Shown: piece by piece, positions 1 to 11,400 of the stretch | How the letters are laid out: every line of letters starts with the position of its first letter | How positions within the stretch are numbered: the stretch's first letter is position 1 | Source of the DNA: Ophiobolus disseminans | Lineage: Eukaryota > Ascomycota > Dothideomycetes > Pleosporales > Phaeosphaeriaceae | Assembly (NCBI GenBank): GCA_010093685.1 | Contig: MU006216.1 | Coordinates: 1,377,065 to 1,441,064 of the forward strand | Length of the DNA: 64,000 nucleotides | Direction of reading: 5' to 3' | Notes under the pieces: generated by a model | What the model was told of the DNA's origin: nothing | The model's input: only the letters and a program-made list of their open reading frames with translations | Databases searched by the model: none | Program-made: the position numbers and the translations under genes

Positions 1-1182
1 AGGCGCAGTCGGCGACTGTATGCAGTAGTGAGACCCACTATGCTCAACATACTCTCATACGCGGAACCATCAGAGCTGCAGGTGGTCTTCGGAGTGCCAA
101 TCCGGTGCTCAAGCTCTTTCCCGATGTGAAGTCAAGGATGATCGTTACGTCCCCAAGGATCTTAGCCTTAGGTCCGGAGTCTCCGTTGATCATGTATTGG
201 ATGATTTAAGCGATGGAGCAGATCGAGCAGCTGTGGAAGTAGTTGCCGCAGATATTGTGGAGAGTCTACTGGCACTAGGTAATATGTTACAGTCCAAGCG
301 GTATTGCCATGCCTGAAGTGTGCAGAGGTCTCTGCGCGCGCGATCAACAGCCCGCCCGGTTTGGCATGGCGCTCTCGCATGCGGAAGCTTCATCTGCGAA
401 TCCTATCGCTATCGGCGATACCATCGCCTAGCTGCATAGATCCGCAGCGGCCTGCATGATCGAGTCGCAAGCGATCAGACCACAGTATGTTGTGGCTCAT
501 GTACGTCTGACGTCGATCGTGTCGGTAGCTTAATTCATCCGAAGCGCGAACCTGCCCAAGATGGGGTTAAGTATGGTTACATGGTTGAAGAGCTTGCGAG
601 GTTACTGGTGGGCGGGATATGAGGTTGTTGTGAGATGCACATTGACAGGAAGGAAGGAAGAGTCAGTTGCTTTGTCGGAAGGCTACTGATCAGCACCTGG
701 TTCACCTGGAAGCGATCCAATGACATATGTGACATGGATGACGGAAAGGACGGGGTGATCCGCTATGTTAGCGCATCGGCTAACCCAGCCTCCCAGATCA
801 CGACAACCGGCTGAGCAATGCCGGATCCACGGCAGGCGAAAAACTACGAACTTCACATCGAGTACCAGCATCCTCCATCTGCTCTGCTAGAGGAAGTACT
901 AACATAACATCAAGAAACCTGGCAATGTGCACAGAGAAATTTGGGTGAAGTTGAACGAAACCAAGGCGTAAAGAGATTCTCTGACTCGCCTTGCGCAGTG
1001 GCGAGTTTGATTGATCTCAAATAAAAGCTTTCGACTAGTTGTACTCCGTGCATTACTTTTACCTGCTAGCTGAAACATTGCATACCCGCAGTGCAGATAC
1101 CACTGCGACTCCATCGCAAGGCAGTGTGCTCAATCATCTACCAAGTCTTCCGCTCGCAGTATCGAACACACCACAAGTCCAC
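1..1182. other. Gene-free left edge
   Basis: I find no open frame here with a recognisable domain. The short frames are broken and unlike the coding stretches to the right. The right part is the downstream flank of the minus-strand tannase gene. The extreme left could include the end of a gene cut by the window edge, but nothing in it is recognisable. Confidence 0.5.
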
Positions 1183-2964
1183 TTAATACAACGGCATCTT
1201 CCACGCATCAAACTCAAACATCCAACTATCCACACTCGCCTGATCGTACACACACTCCATATTCGTCCCGTTATTCACCCAGTATGGCCGCAATGGCCAC
1301 GCACAAATTTCCGCACTCTGACCCTTCTCATCACCCGCTGTATGTGTCGCCCTGAGCGTCTCCGGTTTAACCCCGTTCTCCACCCACTCAATCAGCACCT
1401 CGAGATTCGTCGTCGGGAACGGTCCGTTTGGCTGCATGGAATTCACGCCGCAGTGTCCAGCTCCAGGGACGAGGAAGAGGCGGTACCACTCGCCCATCGC
1501 TTCGGTGCTGGCGTTGAATGTGGAGTTGGGGTACATGATGCTCCGGACTGATTCGTGGTAATGTACTGATGATGCCGCGGGAATGCTGTTGTCGGATTCG
1601 CCGTGGAAAGTTAGTACCTTGCCGCCGTTGTTGTAGAAGGGAGTCAAGTCTGGTAAGGTAGTTTGCAGCGTGTCTTCATACTTGATCCACGCTTCTCGCA
1701 TCCACTCGACAAGAGTGTCGTACGTCACGTTATCGAGCGAAGCAAGGTTATCCGCGTCTACCATCTGGATGAATTTTGTCACAAACTCGCCACCCGTGCT
1801 CGCAATGCTGAGTTCGTAGGAGTCAGTCTCGTTGTTGTATGTGGTCTTTGCATCTTCGAAGCTAGATGACGGCTGGTATGAGAAGTATGCAAACTGTCCA
1901 TCAGAAGTGTGCAGGCCAGACATGATTGTCGACGCGACAGCGACGGCTTGAGCAGATACGGTACCATTGGCAGCTGGTGTGCTGGCGCCACCACCAGGCA
2001 TCATCTGGCGCTTGCTCTTGGAGCTGAAGTTGAAGCCGAGCCCCGCGGCGCTGCTGGCGGCGCACGAGTATGGAAGGCCGATTGTCGAGTTGATGTTGAA
2101 TTGTAGTTTGCAAAGATCGGTTCGAGCGACGACGCCATCTGTCTTGCCGTCGAGGGGATCGCAAAATTTGATTGTGGCATTCACAATGCGCTGAAATTCG
2201 CAGCTGGAAGGGAAGTAATCCAATGTCTTCTCCACAACGTTTGAGTACAAGTGTTGAACTTGTTGCTGTGCGTAGCGCAACGCAGGTGCACCAGGGATGA
2301 CACCATCGTACTCTTCGCCGTAACGCTGGATTTGGCTCATCCCTTCACGGCCACCCTCGGAACAGGCTTGGTAGTAAGTGTAGAGTTTGTCGTCTTCGCC
2401 TATGCTGTAGAAGTTCCTGGTGATGCCCTTCCCGATCTGCGTCAATTCACCGATCGCCTGGTAACCAAACATGAAGATGGCATCCCAATTCAGAGTTCCG
2501 TTGGCTTTAAGTACAACAGCGTCTAGCTTGGTCTTGAAGCTGCCAAAGCCGCCGTCTGTAGAGCCTGCAACGGCCCCGTACATGACACCCCCAGGAAAAC
2601 CTTGTGAGCCAGAATTGATGGCATAGCCGCCACCGCCGGTCGAGAGATAACGGTTCTTGAAGTTGTCGGGTGTTGGGAACCAGTACTGGAGGTTGACTAC
2701 GTCTCCGCGCGCATTGTGACTGTAAGACAGAGTGACGTTGCAGTAGTCGTAAGTTGCGGCTGGGAAAAAAGGTTGTGCTGTATTAGAAGCGTTGTACACA
2801 GCGTTCGCAGTGATAGACGTAGAATCAAGGCTAATGCCTAAGAAGGTGCCGTTCGCCGGAAGAGATGCGAGTACACGAGAAACAGTGCAAGTATCGGCTA
2901 GTGAAACTGCATGGATGATTGTGAAATATGCCGCACCAGCTGCCAGACTCTGATAGAAATGCAT
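1183..2964 (-). CDS. Tannase / feruloyl esterase family secreted hydrolase
   Basis: This is a single-exon gene of 593 residues. An in-frame Met lies 69 codons further upstream, but I chose the Met at 2964 because it is followed by a hydrophobic stretch (about residues 5-23) ending before ADTC, which reads as a signal peptide. The family hallmark is complete: CSEGGREG at about 201-208 carries the nucleophile Ser202, FHGESD carries Asp458, and GAGHC carries His504. Cys201 and Cys505 flank the triad as the CS-D-HC disulfide known in this family. Many N-glycosylation sequons fit secretion. The family hydrolyses ester bonds of gallate or hydroxycinnamate in plant polymers. Substrate (tannin or feruloyl polysaccharide) cannot be read from sequence. 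No broken residues are seen. Confidence 0.93.
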   Translation of the reverse strand: MHFYQSLAAGAAYFTIIHAVSLADTCTVSRVLASLPANGTFLGISLDSTSITANAVYNASNTAQPFFPAATYDYCNVTLSYSHNARGDVVNLQYWFPTPDNFKNRYLSTGGGGYAINSGSQGFPGGVMYGAVAGSTDGGFGSFKTKLDAVVLKANGTLNWDAIFMFGYQAIGELTQIGKGITRNFYSIGEDDKLYTYYQACSEGGREGMSQIQRYGEEYDGVIPGAPALRYAQQQVQHLYSNVVEKTLDYFPSSCEFQRIVNATIKFCDPLDGKTDGVVARTDLCKLQFNINSTIGLPYSCAASSAAGLGFNFSSKSKRQMMPGGGASTPAANGTVSAQAVAVASTIMSGLHTSDGQFAYFSYQPSSSFEDAKTTYNNETDSYELSIASTGGEFVTKFIQMVDADNLASLDNVTYDTLVEWMREAWIKYEDTLQTTLPDLTPFYNNGGKVLTFHGESDNSIPAASSVHYHESVRSIMYPNSTFNASTEAMGEWYRLFLVPGAGHCGVNSMQPNGPFPTTNLEVLIEWVENGVKPETLRATHTAGDEKGQSAEICAWPLRPYWVNNGTNMECVYDQASVDSWMFEFDAWKMPLY

Positions 2965-3775
2965 GATGAAACAAGTCTCAAGTTGAAGAGAAGGAAATGA
3001 GGATGGCGAGTTTGGATGAGTTACCTTGAACACATCGCCTTCATTCATTTTATCATGCCCATCAACCTTCGAATGGCACATGCATAGCCACACCCAAAGA
3101 CAACACCTGTACACGTATCGCCACGCGTCTAGACGTCCCTGACCTAATTTCGTCGAAGTTCGTCCTTTCACAAGGCTAGTGTCGTGGACTGTGCAGATGG
3201 GTGAACATTCACCCGGTCTTATCTGATCTTTGTTCGGGCCGACTTCTCTTGTTTAGAGCACAAGCTCTTCGCAGTAAGCTTGTTCGATGTAAGCGTGTTT
3301 ACGGAAATGATGGATGGCCGTGCGACATTGCGTAGGTTGAATGTTTGTGGAGGAAAATTTAGTTGGCTTTGCGACGCAACGCACTTACGCGGCCTCATCT
3401 CCGGTGTCTTTTCTGACACCAGGCTGAGCAAGCGAGCCGTTCTTCACCCCGATCTGAATCTGGATAGCACAAAAAGAAAAAAGAGATTTTACGAATTGCT
3501 GGAATGACGATTGCATACGTGAAGCGGCGTTGAACTTAATGTTCATCCAGGATCGCTCTGGTCACTGTCCGTGGTAAACGACTCCATGCATCTATTGGTC
3601 TTGGTGAGTACGCGGCCAGAACAAGCTTTGTAAACGCACGTACCGAATGTAGAGTCTTTGGAAACCTTCTGGAGCAAGCTCTAGCCATAACTAGCGCCAT
3701 CTTTGGAAAATGGTAAAGATACAGCCTGTGCGAAACATCGCATAGGCTGGAAGCAGCTTACCACCTTCAGAGTTT
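2965..3775. other. Intergenic, upstream of the tannase gene
   Basis: This is the promoter side of the minus-strand tannase gene and the 3' side of the next minus-strand gene. No coding signal is recognisable. Short frames on both strands lack domains. Confidence 0.5.
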
Positions 3776-4793
3776 TCAGAGTCTGAATGAGCACGAGCCC
3801 CGCTCTTTAGACCAGCGCTTGATGGCACCTTCCATGTCTTTCACCCATACTTTTTTAGGCATAGTGTAAAAGCCAGAGAGGTCTACACCCAACTTCCCGT
3901 CTTTGACAACTACTGTATGCCCTTTGCGTACGAGGACTTTGAAAGCTGGTTTGAAGGTCTCTAGCCGTGGGAGGATTTGATCAATGAAAGACTCCTCGTT
4001 GTACTGGTAGTTATTGAGAGTTAGGCAAACTGGTGTGGAGACAGGGAAGCCGGATCCAGCCAGAGTCCCACATGATGCTGCTGTAACGTCTGACTTGCAT
4101 ACATCGAATGAACCCCAGGTAATGTTGAGTTCTTGGATCCAATCCAATGTGCAAAACCCTCTCCCAAACGGGTCAAAAGTCAAGAATACGGGGAAGCGGT
4201 TGAACCAGATTGGTTGTTTACACTTTCGGAGGCTCTCTCGATACAGGTGCGAGACAACCTCGTCTGCAACAGCTGCTCCCATGTACCCGGACGTCGCGAA
4301 TGGCGGAAGCTTCAAGCCAGAACTATAGTCGCATTCCAGGTCATAGCATGCATAAAACAGGATTCCTTGACATAGCTTTGATGATGGGATCCCATAAAGC
4401 AACATAAACCTGGTCTCGCAGTTCACGCGGCAGTTTTTTGAATAATGCTTGAGCAAGTGATCGCATGCGGCTCTGTGCATACGATATCAGGGCTCTTTCC
4501 TCGGCCCTAGGTTTCTTCGTTAGCTCATAATAGCCTTGGATTGAAATCCAACGACCTACCATTTGGCTTCTTGCAGGTGTGTGTTGCACTGGACGAGTTC
4601 ATCGACAATCGCTAGTCGCCTTTGATCAACCTGTCGCCGTCTATACTGAATCAGTATTAAAATTCGAGCGTTCATCCGCTCTATGTACTTTGCGCGAGAA
4701 CTATAATTCAAGTAAGCCTTTGGGCGCAATATAACCAGAGTGCGAAGCTTACCGCTGCAACACCTTGAGCTCATCGCAAGAGTCCTTGTTCAT
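3776..4793 (-). CDS. Unknown protein, tandem paralogue A
   Basis: I do not recognise a named family. It is clearly related to the next gene (5246-6237): both share LPRELRD near the middle, an ADEV/ANEV-xSxLYR block, an I-x-W segment and a VRxGHTV block near the C-terminus. LPxELRxxIY-type motifs occur in fungal F-box-like and 2EXR-like proteins, so an F-box-like role is possible but unproven. My model joins exons 4753-4793, 4560-4640, 4372-4506 and 3776-4322 (267 residues). The intron at 4507-4559 has a GCTAAC branch site and sits at the same protein position as in the paralogue. The last intron (4323-4371, donor GTCAAG) is doubtful. Comparison with the paralogue suggests that stretch may instead be coding with a frameshift, which would make this copy a pseudogene. 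Confidence 0.55.
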
Positions 4794-5245
4794 GTTGTTC
4801 ATGCCTGGTGCGCTTCTTGTGATACAAGGTGTCGAAATAACTGCTTGAAGTTGAGGGTGAGGTTCGTGGGTGGGGGAGTGTTTGACAAGAGACTAGCTGC
4901 GTCTGTAAGAGGAGAAGGCGCTTTGGCCGCCTACGTACGTCGCCCTAGCCAGAGAAGAACCATTCAAACGGAAGATGATGACGACATGCACAGACTTAGA
5001 CCCAGACTATGAGCAAATGAGATGCGGCTGTCAGAAGGGTATATCCCGATCTGCCAACGAATGCAACTCTTACTTGTCAGGTCCACCATGAGTACGACTG
5101 AACTTGCAAGATGTTTCAGTATCCAGTAACCAGCCCTTCATGCGTCGAAAATCCTCGAACGCTAGCTTCAGTAGCTAGTCTTCCTTTCCTTTGACGCCAG
5201 TATGATCACCATCCATATGCACCAACCAATCACACTCTACACATT
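4794..5245. other. Spacer between the tandem paralogues
   Basis: The spacer separates two minus-strand related genes. It should contain the 3' flank of copy B and the promoter of copy A. I see no domain-bearing frame and no repeat joining the two copies. Confidence 0.45.
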
Positions 5246-6237
5246 CTACACATTTTCGTCCCAACCATAGGCCTTCAAAAGTACTTGCGTTACCCATACT
5301 GTGGACGATGTGGTGTAGAAGCTCGTGATATCTCCTAGCCACGATTCGTCCGTGACCGTGACCGTGACCGTATGCCCTTGCCTGACCATCGTGTTGAACC
5401 AAGGTCTTGACTCCTCAAGTTTGTCGACAAGACGGTTCGTTATCTTCCTAACTAAGAAGGGAAAGAGGTTGAACTCGAGCTCCACTGCGATAGAGTGTGG
5501 AAATTGAAGCCTTGACATATCTCTAAGCGATGCCTTGGCGGCCTTCATGTTCTTCTCGATTGTCCAGTCGATGTGAAATGTCTTGATCCAGTTCAGGATC
5601 TTGAAGCTTCTTTCGAAGAAATCCACGGTAAGGGCTCTGAAAACATTTTCGGCCTGAACGCACTTATAGGGCTGGGCGGAGCTGTCTCGGTATAGGAGGG
5701 ACATGACTTCGTTCGCAACGTCTTCGCCCATGACTTCGGGCCGGGTGCAATCCGGAAGCATTCTAACAAAATCTTTGTGTAGTCTAAAGCCTTGCCTTGA
5801 CTGCTCTAGCAACACGTTCCTGCAGGAGCGGACTTTATCTCCCCATAGGTAGGTATAGGCACAATCTCGTAGTTCTCGTGGCAAGGTCGTATAGACTGCT
5901 AGAGCGAGTTGGTGTGACCAGATCTGCGCATACCAGAACAGTTCATCGTCCTCAACCCTGTTGAAAGCTTTTAGCACGAGTGTAGAACGACAACGATCGA
6001 AAAGGAACTCACATCTGGGCTTCCATGAGGTCTTTCTCGCATTGTCTAGTCTCTTCGTATAGTTCTTGGAGTCTGTTGATCTGAGCACTACAGCATCGGG
6101 TTGGTCGCACGCACATACCTGGCATTGAGATTTGTCGTTGTTGCGTGAGCACTGCAGTCATTGTCAACATTGTAGCTCAAAAGTATACGACCCAAGAGCT
6201 TACTGTTGCAGGTTTCGGAGCGCGTGTTGCGCGCCAT
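5246..6237 (-). CDS. Unknown protein, tandem paralogue B
   Basis: This is the intact-looking partner of copy A, with function unknown. The main exon is 5246-5957. It carries LPRELRDCAY, the ANEVMSLLYRDS block, a NWIKTFHIDW segment and VRQGHTVTVTVTDE. The last is lengthened by a three-copy hexamer (ccgtga) at about 5347-5366 relative to copy A. An intron at 5958-6012 (donor GTGAGT) is placed by the shared EAxx junction with copy A, even though the unspliced frame also happens to stay open. Exon 6013-6087 follows. The first exon (6119-6237, starting MARNTRSE) requires a 31-nt intron, which is shorter than usual, so the N-terminus is uncertain. The model gives 301 residues in phase. Confidence 0.6.
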
Positions 6238-6703
6238 ACTCCGCGTCCATAGTATGAGGGGTGCCGCGTTCGAATTCAGTGAATGGTTCTCCGGTTCTTG
6301 AGGTCGAGCAAGAGGGGAGAATGAGTGCAAACGACGGGCGAATGTCTAACAGAGAGGACGCTTTGACCCGCTACACCTTGCTGAATCGAGCCCATAAGCC
6401 ACGTGATCACGCGCAAAGGTGCAAGTGAAGATGCAGGATGGGTGCGTGACAGAAACGTTCGAAAAGTACCTACGCCACAGGGTGTACCATAAGCTCCCAA
6501 GCCACTGCTATCAATCCAAACAACATCGCTGCGCTATGCACTCACTCCCCATGATATTCCTGTCGCGATGGTCTTTGTGAACAGTTGAAGTCTCATGGCG
6601 TGACTTTAAAGACACCGACGTGGCCAGGGTATACTGTGCGCTCCCATCATGCCAAAACCAACACCGCAACGCTATGCATCCAAAAGATCAATCATCATCG
6701 CCT
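6238..6703. other. Intergenic
   Basis: No gene is recognised between the 5' end of unknown gene B and the 3' end of the E2 gene. A CACGTG hexamer lies near 6401, which is a common E-box of unknown relevance. Confidence 0.45.
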
Positions 6704-8037
6704 TCATAATCGTCCCATGCCTACCCTTGGCCCGAACTCTCCTCGATTATACCTCCCCAAATCACACCCCGCTTTCTTGAACCTCTTCATCTCCCACTCT
6801 CTTTTCCTCTCAAAGTCCTCACCCGCCATTCTCTTCTTGACCTCCAATTTGGTGACACCATCTTTGATGAGACCAGTGTCGTGCAAGATTTGCGACTCTT
6901 CCCATGAATAGGAGAACTCCTTGAAGAGGGGATGGGTTTGGTTGTTGGGCTGGATGGCGGAAAAGGGATTCTGATGCGAGAATTTAAGGAGTTCGGGGGT
7001 GTCTGTCGATGTGCTTTGGAGGGCTGTTGAGATGGAGGGTACGGGGAGTCGTATGTCAAATGAGATGTTGGGTCGCTTCGAGGTTACTGTGATGAATGGA
7101 TCGGAGATGTCGTGGTTCTCCTTCTCTTCTGAGTCAGGTGGCATGGAGTCTGCTGGGTAGATCCGCTTAGGTGGTGTGTTGAGCTGCATCTCATCATCAA
7201 GACCCTTGATCCCGAAGATGTTGCCCCGTCTCGTTGTCGGCTTGGGAGTCTTGTCGGGTCCCGGTATCCAGTCACTCTCTGGATCACTAAGCGGCTCCTG
7301 TGTCTCTGCTCTCCGGCGCGTGTTTTCCACATCTTCAGTGGCCAGCCGTTGAACCTTCGCGGGCGTTGGTGTGGACTTGAGTCGCTCCTTGCCTTTGCCT
7401 TTGTTCAGAGCCTGCGGTTTCTTCTCTGTCTGTACTGGTCCAGCTTCCAACGGTGTGTCGTCACCCCGTGTCTGCGCCTCTTTGACCTCTTTTGCGATGT
7501 TGGTCGGCACGGCAGCGTGTATGTTTGTCATCAGCTTTGCTCTGCGGCAGAAGCCATCCCAGTCCTCGGTCGCCAGCTTCCCTGCATCTTCGTTCAGTGC
7601 GCTTGCCGGGTTTGGCTGTATCAGCAAGCAACTGATGGTGACGAGGACATCCCTTAGCTTGAGGGTACTGCTCCAGTCGCGCTTTAGTGTCTCTACGCAG
7701 ACCACGCCCGTGCCCTCGTCGATGTTTGGGTGCCACAATCGCGTGCGGAACTGCGCTGTGGGAGGTGCGGTAGGATATGTAGGTGGTATGTCGAGATGTA
7801 GCCGCCAGACGCCAGAAGCGTAGGGTGTGCCGACCGGGCCAGCAAGAAGGATATCGAGGGAGGTGAGCTCTGAGGAGTCGTAGTTGGGCGGAAAGAGATA
7901 GTTTGGGGGGAGGCCAGCAGTGTGCAGGGAGCCGTGGTCGGCAGCGAGCCGACGCAACGACTTCGAGTTCTGTCGTGGTCTATAAGCGATTGACCGTGGA
8001 CGGGGACGACGCGTCAAAGCAGAGCAATACCTACCAT
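6704..8037 (-). CDS. Ubiquitin-conjugating enzyme E2, UBE2S-like, with long C-terminal tail
   Basis: Residues about 1-155 form a complete UBC fold: a YPTAPP segment, HPN at 81-83, the catalytic Cys at about 92 in GVVCVETLKRDW, and QPNPASALNEDAG. The LKRDW and PNPxSALNE(D/E)AG features match the UBE2S/E2-EPF group better than Ubc4-type enzymes. UBE2S extends Lys11-linked ubiquitin chains with the APC/C in animals; the fungal role here is inference. About 265 further residues are low-complexity and charged. The start is unusual: exon 1 contributes only the ATG (8035-8037), followed by a 65-nt intron (7970-8034, GTAGGT...CAG), then exon 6704-7969 beginning NSKSLRRL. This removes an implausible N-terminal extension and gives 422 residues. 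Confidence 0.88.
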
Positions 8038-8436
8038 GATTGGCTGCAATGGGATGTGTAATTGAGGTGCTACATGTGCTGACGGCAGTTACAAGCACAC
8101 ATAGAAGCAAGGTAGAATAGTATTAGGTGGGATGCCTGCCAGCGCTCACTTGCTGTTCATGATGAGCAACGGGTATGAGGATCGCGATGCCCCACTGATC
8201 ACCGCGCTAGCCGCTTAGCGCGTGCGTTTCGTGTAACACCGGAAACGGCAGGGTTCAATCGTCACAAGCAGCACAATAAAGACGCAGCGAAACATCATTC
8301 CTTCTATTTGAGACCCTTGAGCCGGGCTCTACTATACTATTCCTCAGAATCAACCAACCCTTCCGCGCATTTTGATATGCTTCAGATACACCCACCCATG
8401 AACGCCACGCTAGTATTACACCCTAAGTATCCTACT
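8038..8436. other. Intergenic
   Basis: This lies between the Nup120 stop codon and the E2 start and holds the E2 promoter. No open frame with a domain and no repeat were seen. Confidence 0.45.
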
Positions 8437-11400
8437 TTACAATACTTCCATCTCATCTCCCGCTTCCACAAACGGGAACTGCCCACTTTCAATCGCCGCC
8501 ACACGATCAAGTTCGGCCTGGTACTCTTTTCTTAGACTATCGAGCGTGACAATCTGCCTCTTAAGCAGTTTCTTGCCTTGCCCGATGCCCCATTGCGGCG
8601 GTCCACCACCGTCACTCTTCTGATCTGCCAGGATGTACGCATCGTCCTCGCAGACTGATGATAGCGTGTTGATGATCATCAAGTAGCACTGCGTTAGAGA
8701 CTCGTCGGCCGGGTCATGTTGCTTTGAAGATGTGGTCTTCAAGCGCTGGAGACGTTCATGAAGGATCGATGCTGCCCCACGGAAGTTGTTTCGTGAGATG
8801 CGGAAGGAGTAAAGGATTTGGTAATAAGGAGGACCAGAGACGAGGTTCAGCGTCTTTTGGCATTGCGCCGAAAGGATATTGTCGACCTCGTCTGACAGGC
8901 CAACGAAGGGGAATTTGAGTAGCTGTGTCGCTTGCTGTTGGCTAACCATGGAAGTGATGAGGGTCTGGAGAGACGAATGTTTCCTATCGGGATGTTAGTG
9001 CTTGACTGTACATTGCTGATAGGTGACTTACAGAGCTGTATCGCTGTGTCTAGCCATGGCCGAATATGCTTCCTCAAATCTTGATGTGTGAATCGAAGCC
9101 GTGAACAAGCGTTGCAGCAGGTCGGTCTTCAGGTCTTGGTCTTCTCCTCCCACCATGGACCTCAAGCCTAGGCGAGCAAAGTCCGCAACGTATGAGTATG
9201 CCTTGGCTGCTTCGAGCAAGCGGATGACATGGCCATAGTAACTCGGGAGACCTTCTGAGAACGAGTTACGCTCAGTTTCCGATACCAGAATGGCCGTATC
9301 GGAGTCCTCAACGCTGAAGTGACCAAGAGCTATCAGAGTCAGTACTTCGTCCACCATGCTCAACTATTGTACTTACCCAAACCAAACGCAGCTTTTTGAA
9401 AGCAGAAAGCTGCTAAACTGTTCTCGCCCAAGGCAATATGCATTCGGCCCTTGAGATATGTGGCCCAGTTGCTATCTTGTAAGAACTTCGAGAAGTCAAG
9501 GGCTAGGTCATACTCTTTTTGACAAAGCAGTATACCCATAGTATCTTCGACAACAGTTTCATAGTTCCCATCCTTGAAAACAAGCGCTATCCAGCTTCGA
9601 CTCCAGTGTGTGAGTAGTTTTGTCTTCGACGGATTTGGCTGGGGTAGTTCAAAGGCACGCGAACCATATATCCCCTCTAACGCTGTTTGTGTCAAGGGGA
9701 GTTTTGTGCTGTTCTTTAGTGTCTCGCTGAGTGATCTGTTCATGACTTCTGACGCGGGTCCCGTCGAGGTTTGGTGTGCCCATACTGTGGTAGCCATCCA
9801 TGATACTGTCAAGCAGTCCTTGTACTGTGTAATGAGCTCCACAAAAACCTCTGACGGATCAAACTCTTCTGGCATCTCTCCTTCTAACTCGACGAAGATG
9901 AACAGCACTAGAACAATGAGGTCCAGCAGAATGTTGCGATCAGCCTCAAGAGTCTCTTGCGATATTTGCAGGAGCGCCTTAAGCCCGAAGCGCGCGACTT
10001 GCTGTCGTGGGTTGACTCGACCTTCGTCTTCGTAACCCAGAATCTGAATGGCTCGAAGAAAGACCTCACTGCTAAGGTCTTTGACTTCTGTTCCAAGATC
10101 CTCGATCAATAGTGACAGATCCTCGTCTGAAACATGCTGCAGTATCTCGCTATGGCTCTCAACCCATTCCATTCGATCGACAATGGTGAGAGATCGGCTC
10201 TGAAGAAGATCCATCTCGATCTGGCGTTGTACATCTTGCTGAACGAATGATGGAAGTCTGTTCCGGAAAGCGCGAGCTGCGTCGAGCAAACGCGATACAT
10301 CTCGTGCCCCTTGCCTAGCTAGAATGTTGCGGAGTGGTACACTTTGATGCGAGGATGCAAGAGATGTAGTGTTCAAAGCGCATATTTCGGCGTTACTGCA
10401 GCTCCGTATTGCAGAGAGGTAGTCGCTCAAGGCAAGCCATGGCATACCTTTTGCGGTATCATATGCGAGAGAAAGAGACTCGCCTCTCCGCTTATGCAGG
10501 TCTTTGACAACGCCATAGAATGTTTGCCACTGCATGGCGATGGATTCCTCGAAGTTCGCTGCATCTGCAGATCCGTTTTGAGTGTTTCCAGCTAACGCCA
10601 CAACGGTAGCACACATTCGCTCTTTTAGAGAGCCTCTGCTGGCAGACTTGCTGATACGAGTCTGATCCATACCTCGCCTGAGAACGAGGAGGGCAGTCTC
10701 TAGCGTTGCTGTTGTGAAGCGTCCTGGATAGAAGAGGAAAGCAAGCCACTGTTGCATGATGTCGGTGTCGCCGTCAGCGGAATCACCATCTTGTTCGCTC
10801 GGATTCGCAGTGTTATTTTTAAGGCCGTCCACAGTCAAGGGTCCCGAATCGACAGACACCCAGTTGTTCTTCCAGGATTTCATTAGCGTATCGCGATCGT
10901 CGCTTGGATCGAATGTCAACGAGTACACTCTGCTGCTCGGCCCCGATCTAGCCCGTAACCATAGCTCTGTCCCCTTCCATCCAGTTGGACCAGGAATGAC
11001 ATGAAACTCTTCCAATGTCCATACAGTCGTGTTCATGAGCTCATCAATTGGTGGTATAAGCTCCGAATCCTGACAAATATCGTAGAGACCGAGCAATGGA
11101 TCATCGGCATCTCGAACACCCCAGAATTTGAATTGGTGTTGCTTGGGCGAGTATACGAGGAGATGGTACTGCGCACCTCCCAGTCCACCACCAGGCCCGT
11201 TGGGTGGACCTGGAATGACAGCCATAAGCATTGACTGTGAAGGGCTGATGGAGTAGGAAGTACCCGCCTTCTCCAGAGCGCGATCGTTTCGCTCTAGTAG
11301 GTCCATTTGGGCACCTAACTTTCCCGATGCTACATTCCACGCTCGTATGGTGTGGTCTAGACAAATTGAGAGTATGTGCTGTTTATCTGGAGACAGTGCA

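Noticed and set aside
1039..1551. 170-codon plus-strand frame
   Set aside because: It overlaps the 3' end of the tannase gene in antisense and has no domain.
2965..3171. N-terminal extension of the tannase frame
   Set aside because: The extra 69 residues have no family likeness and would bury the signal peptide.
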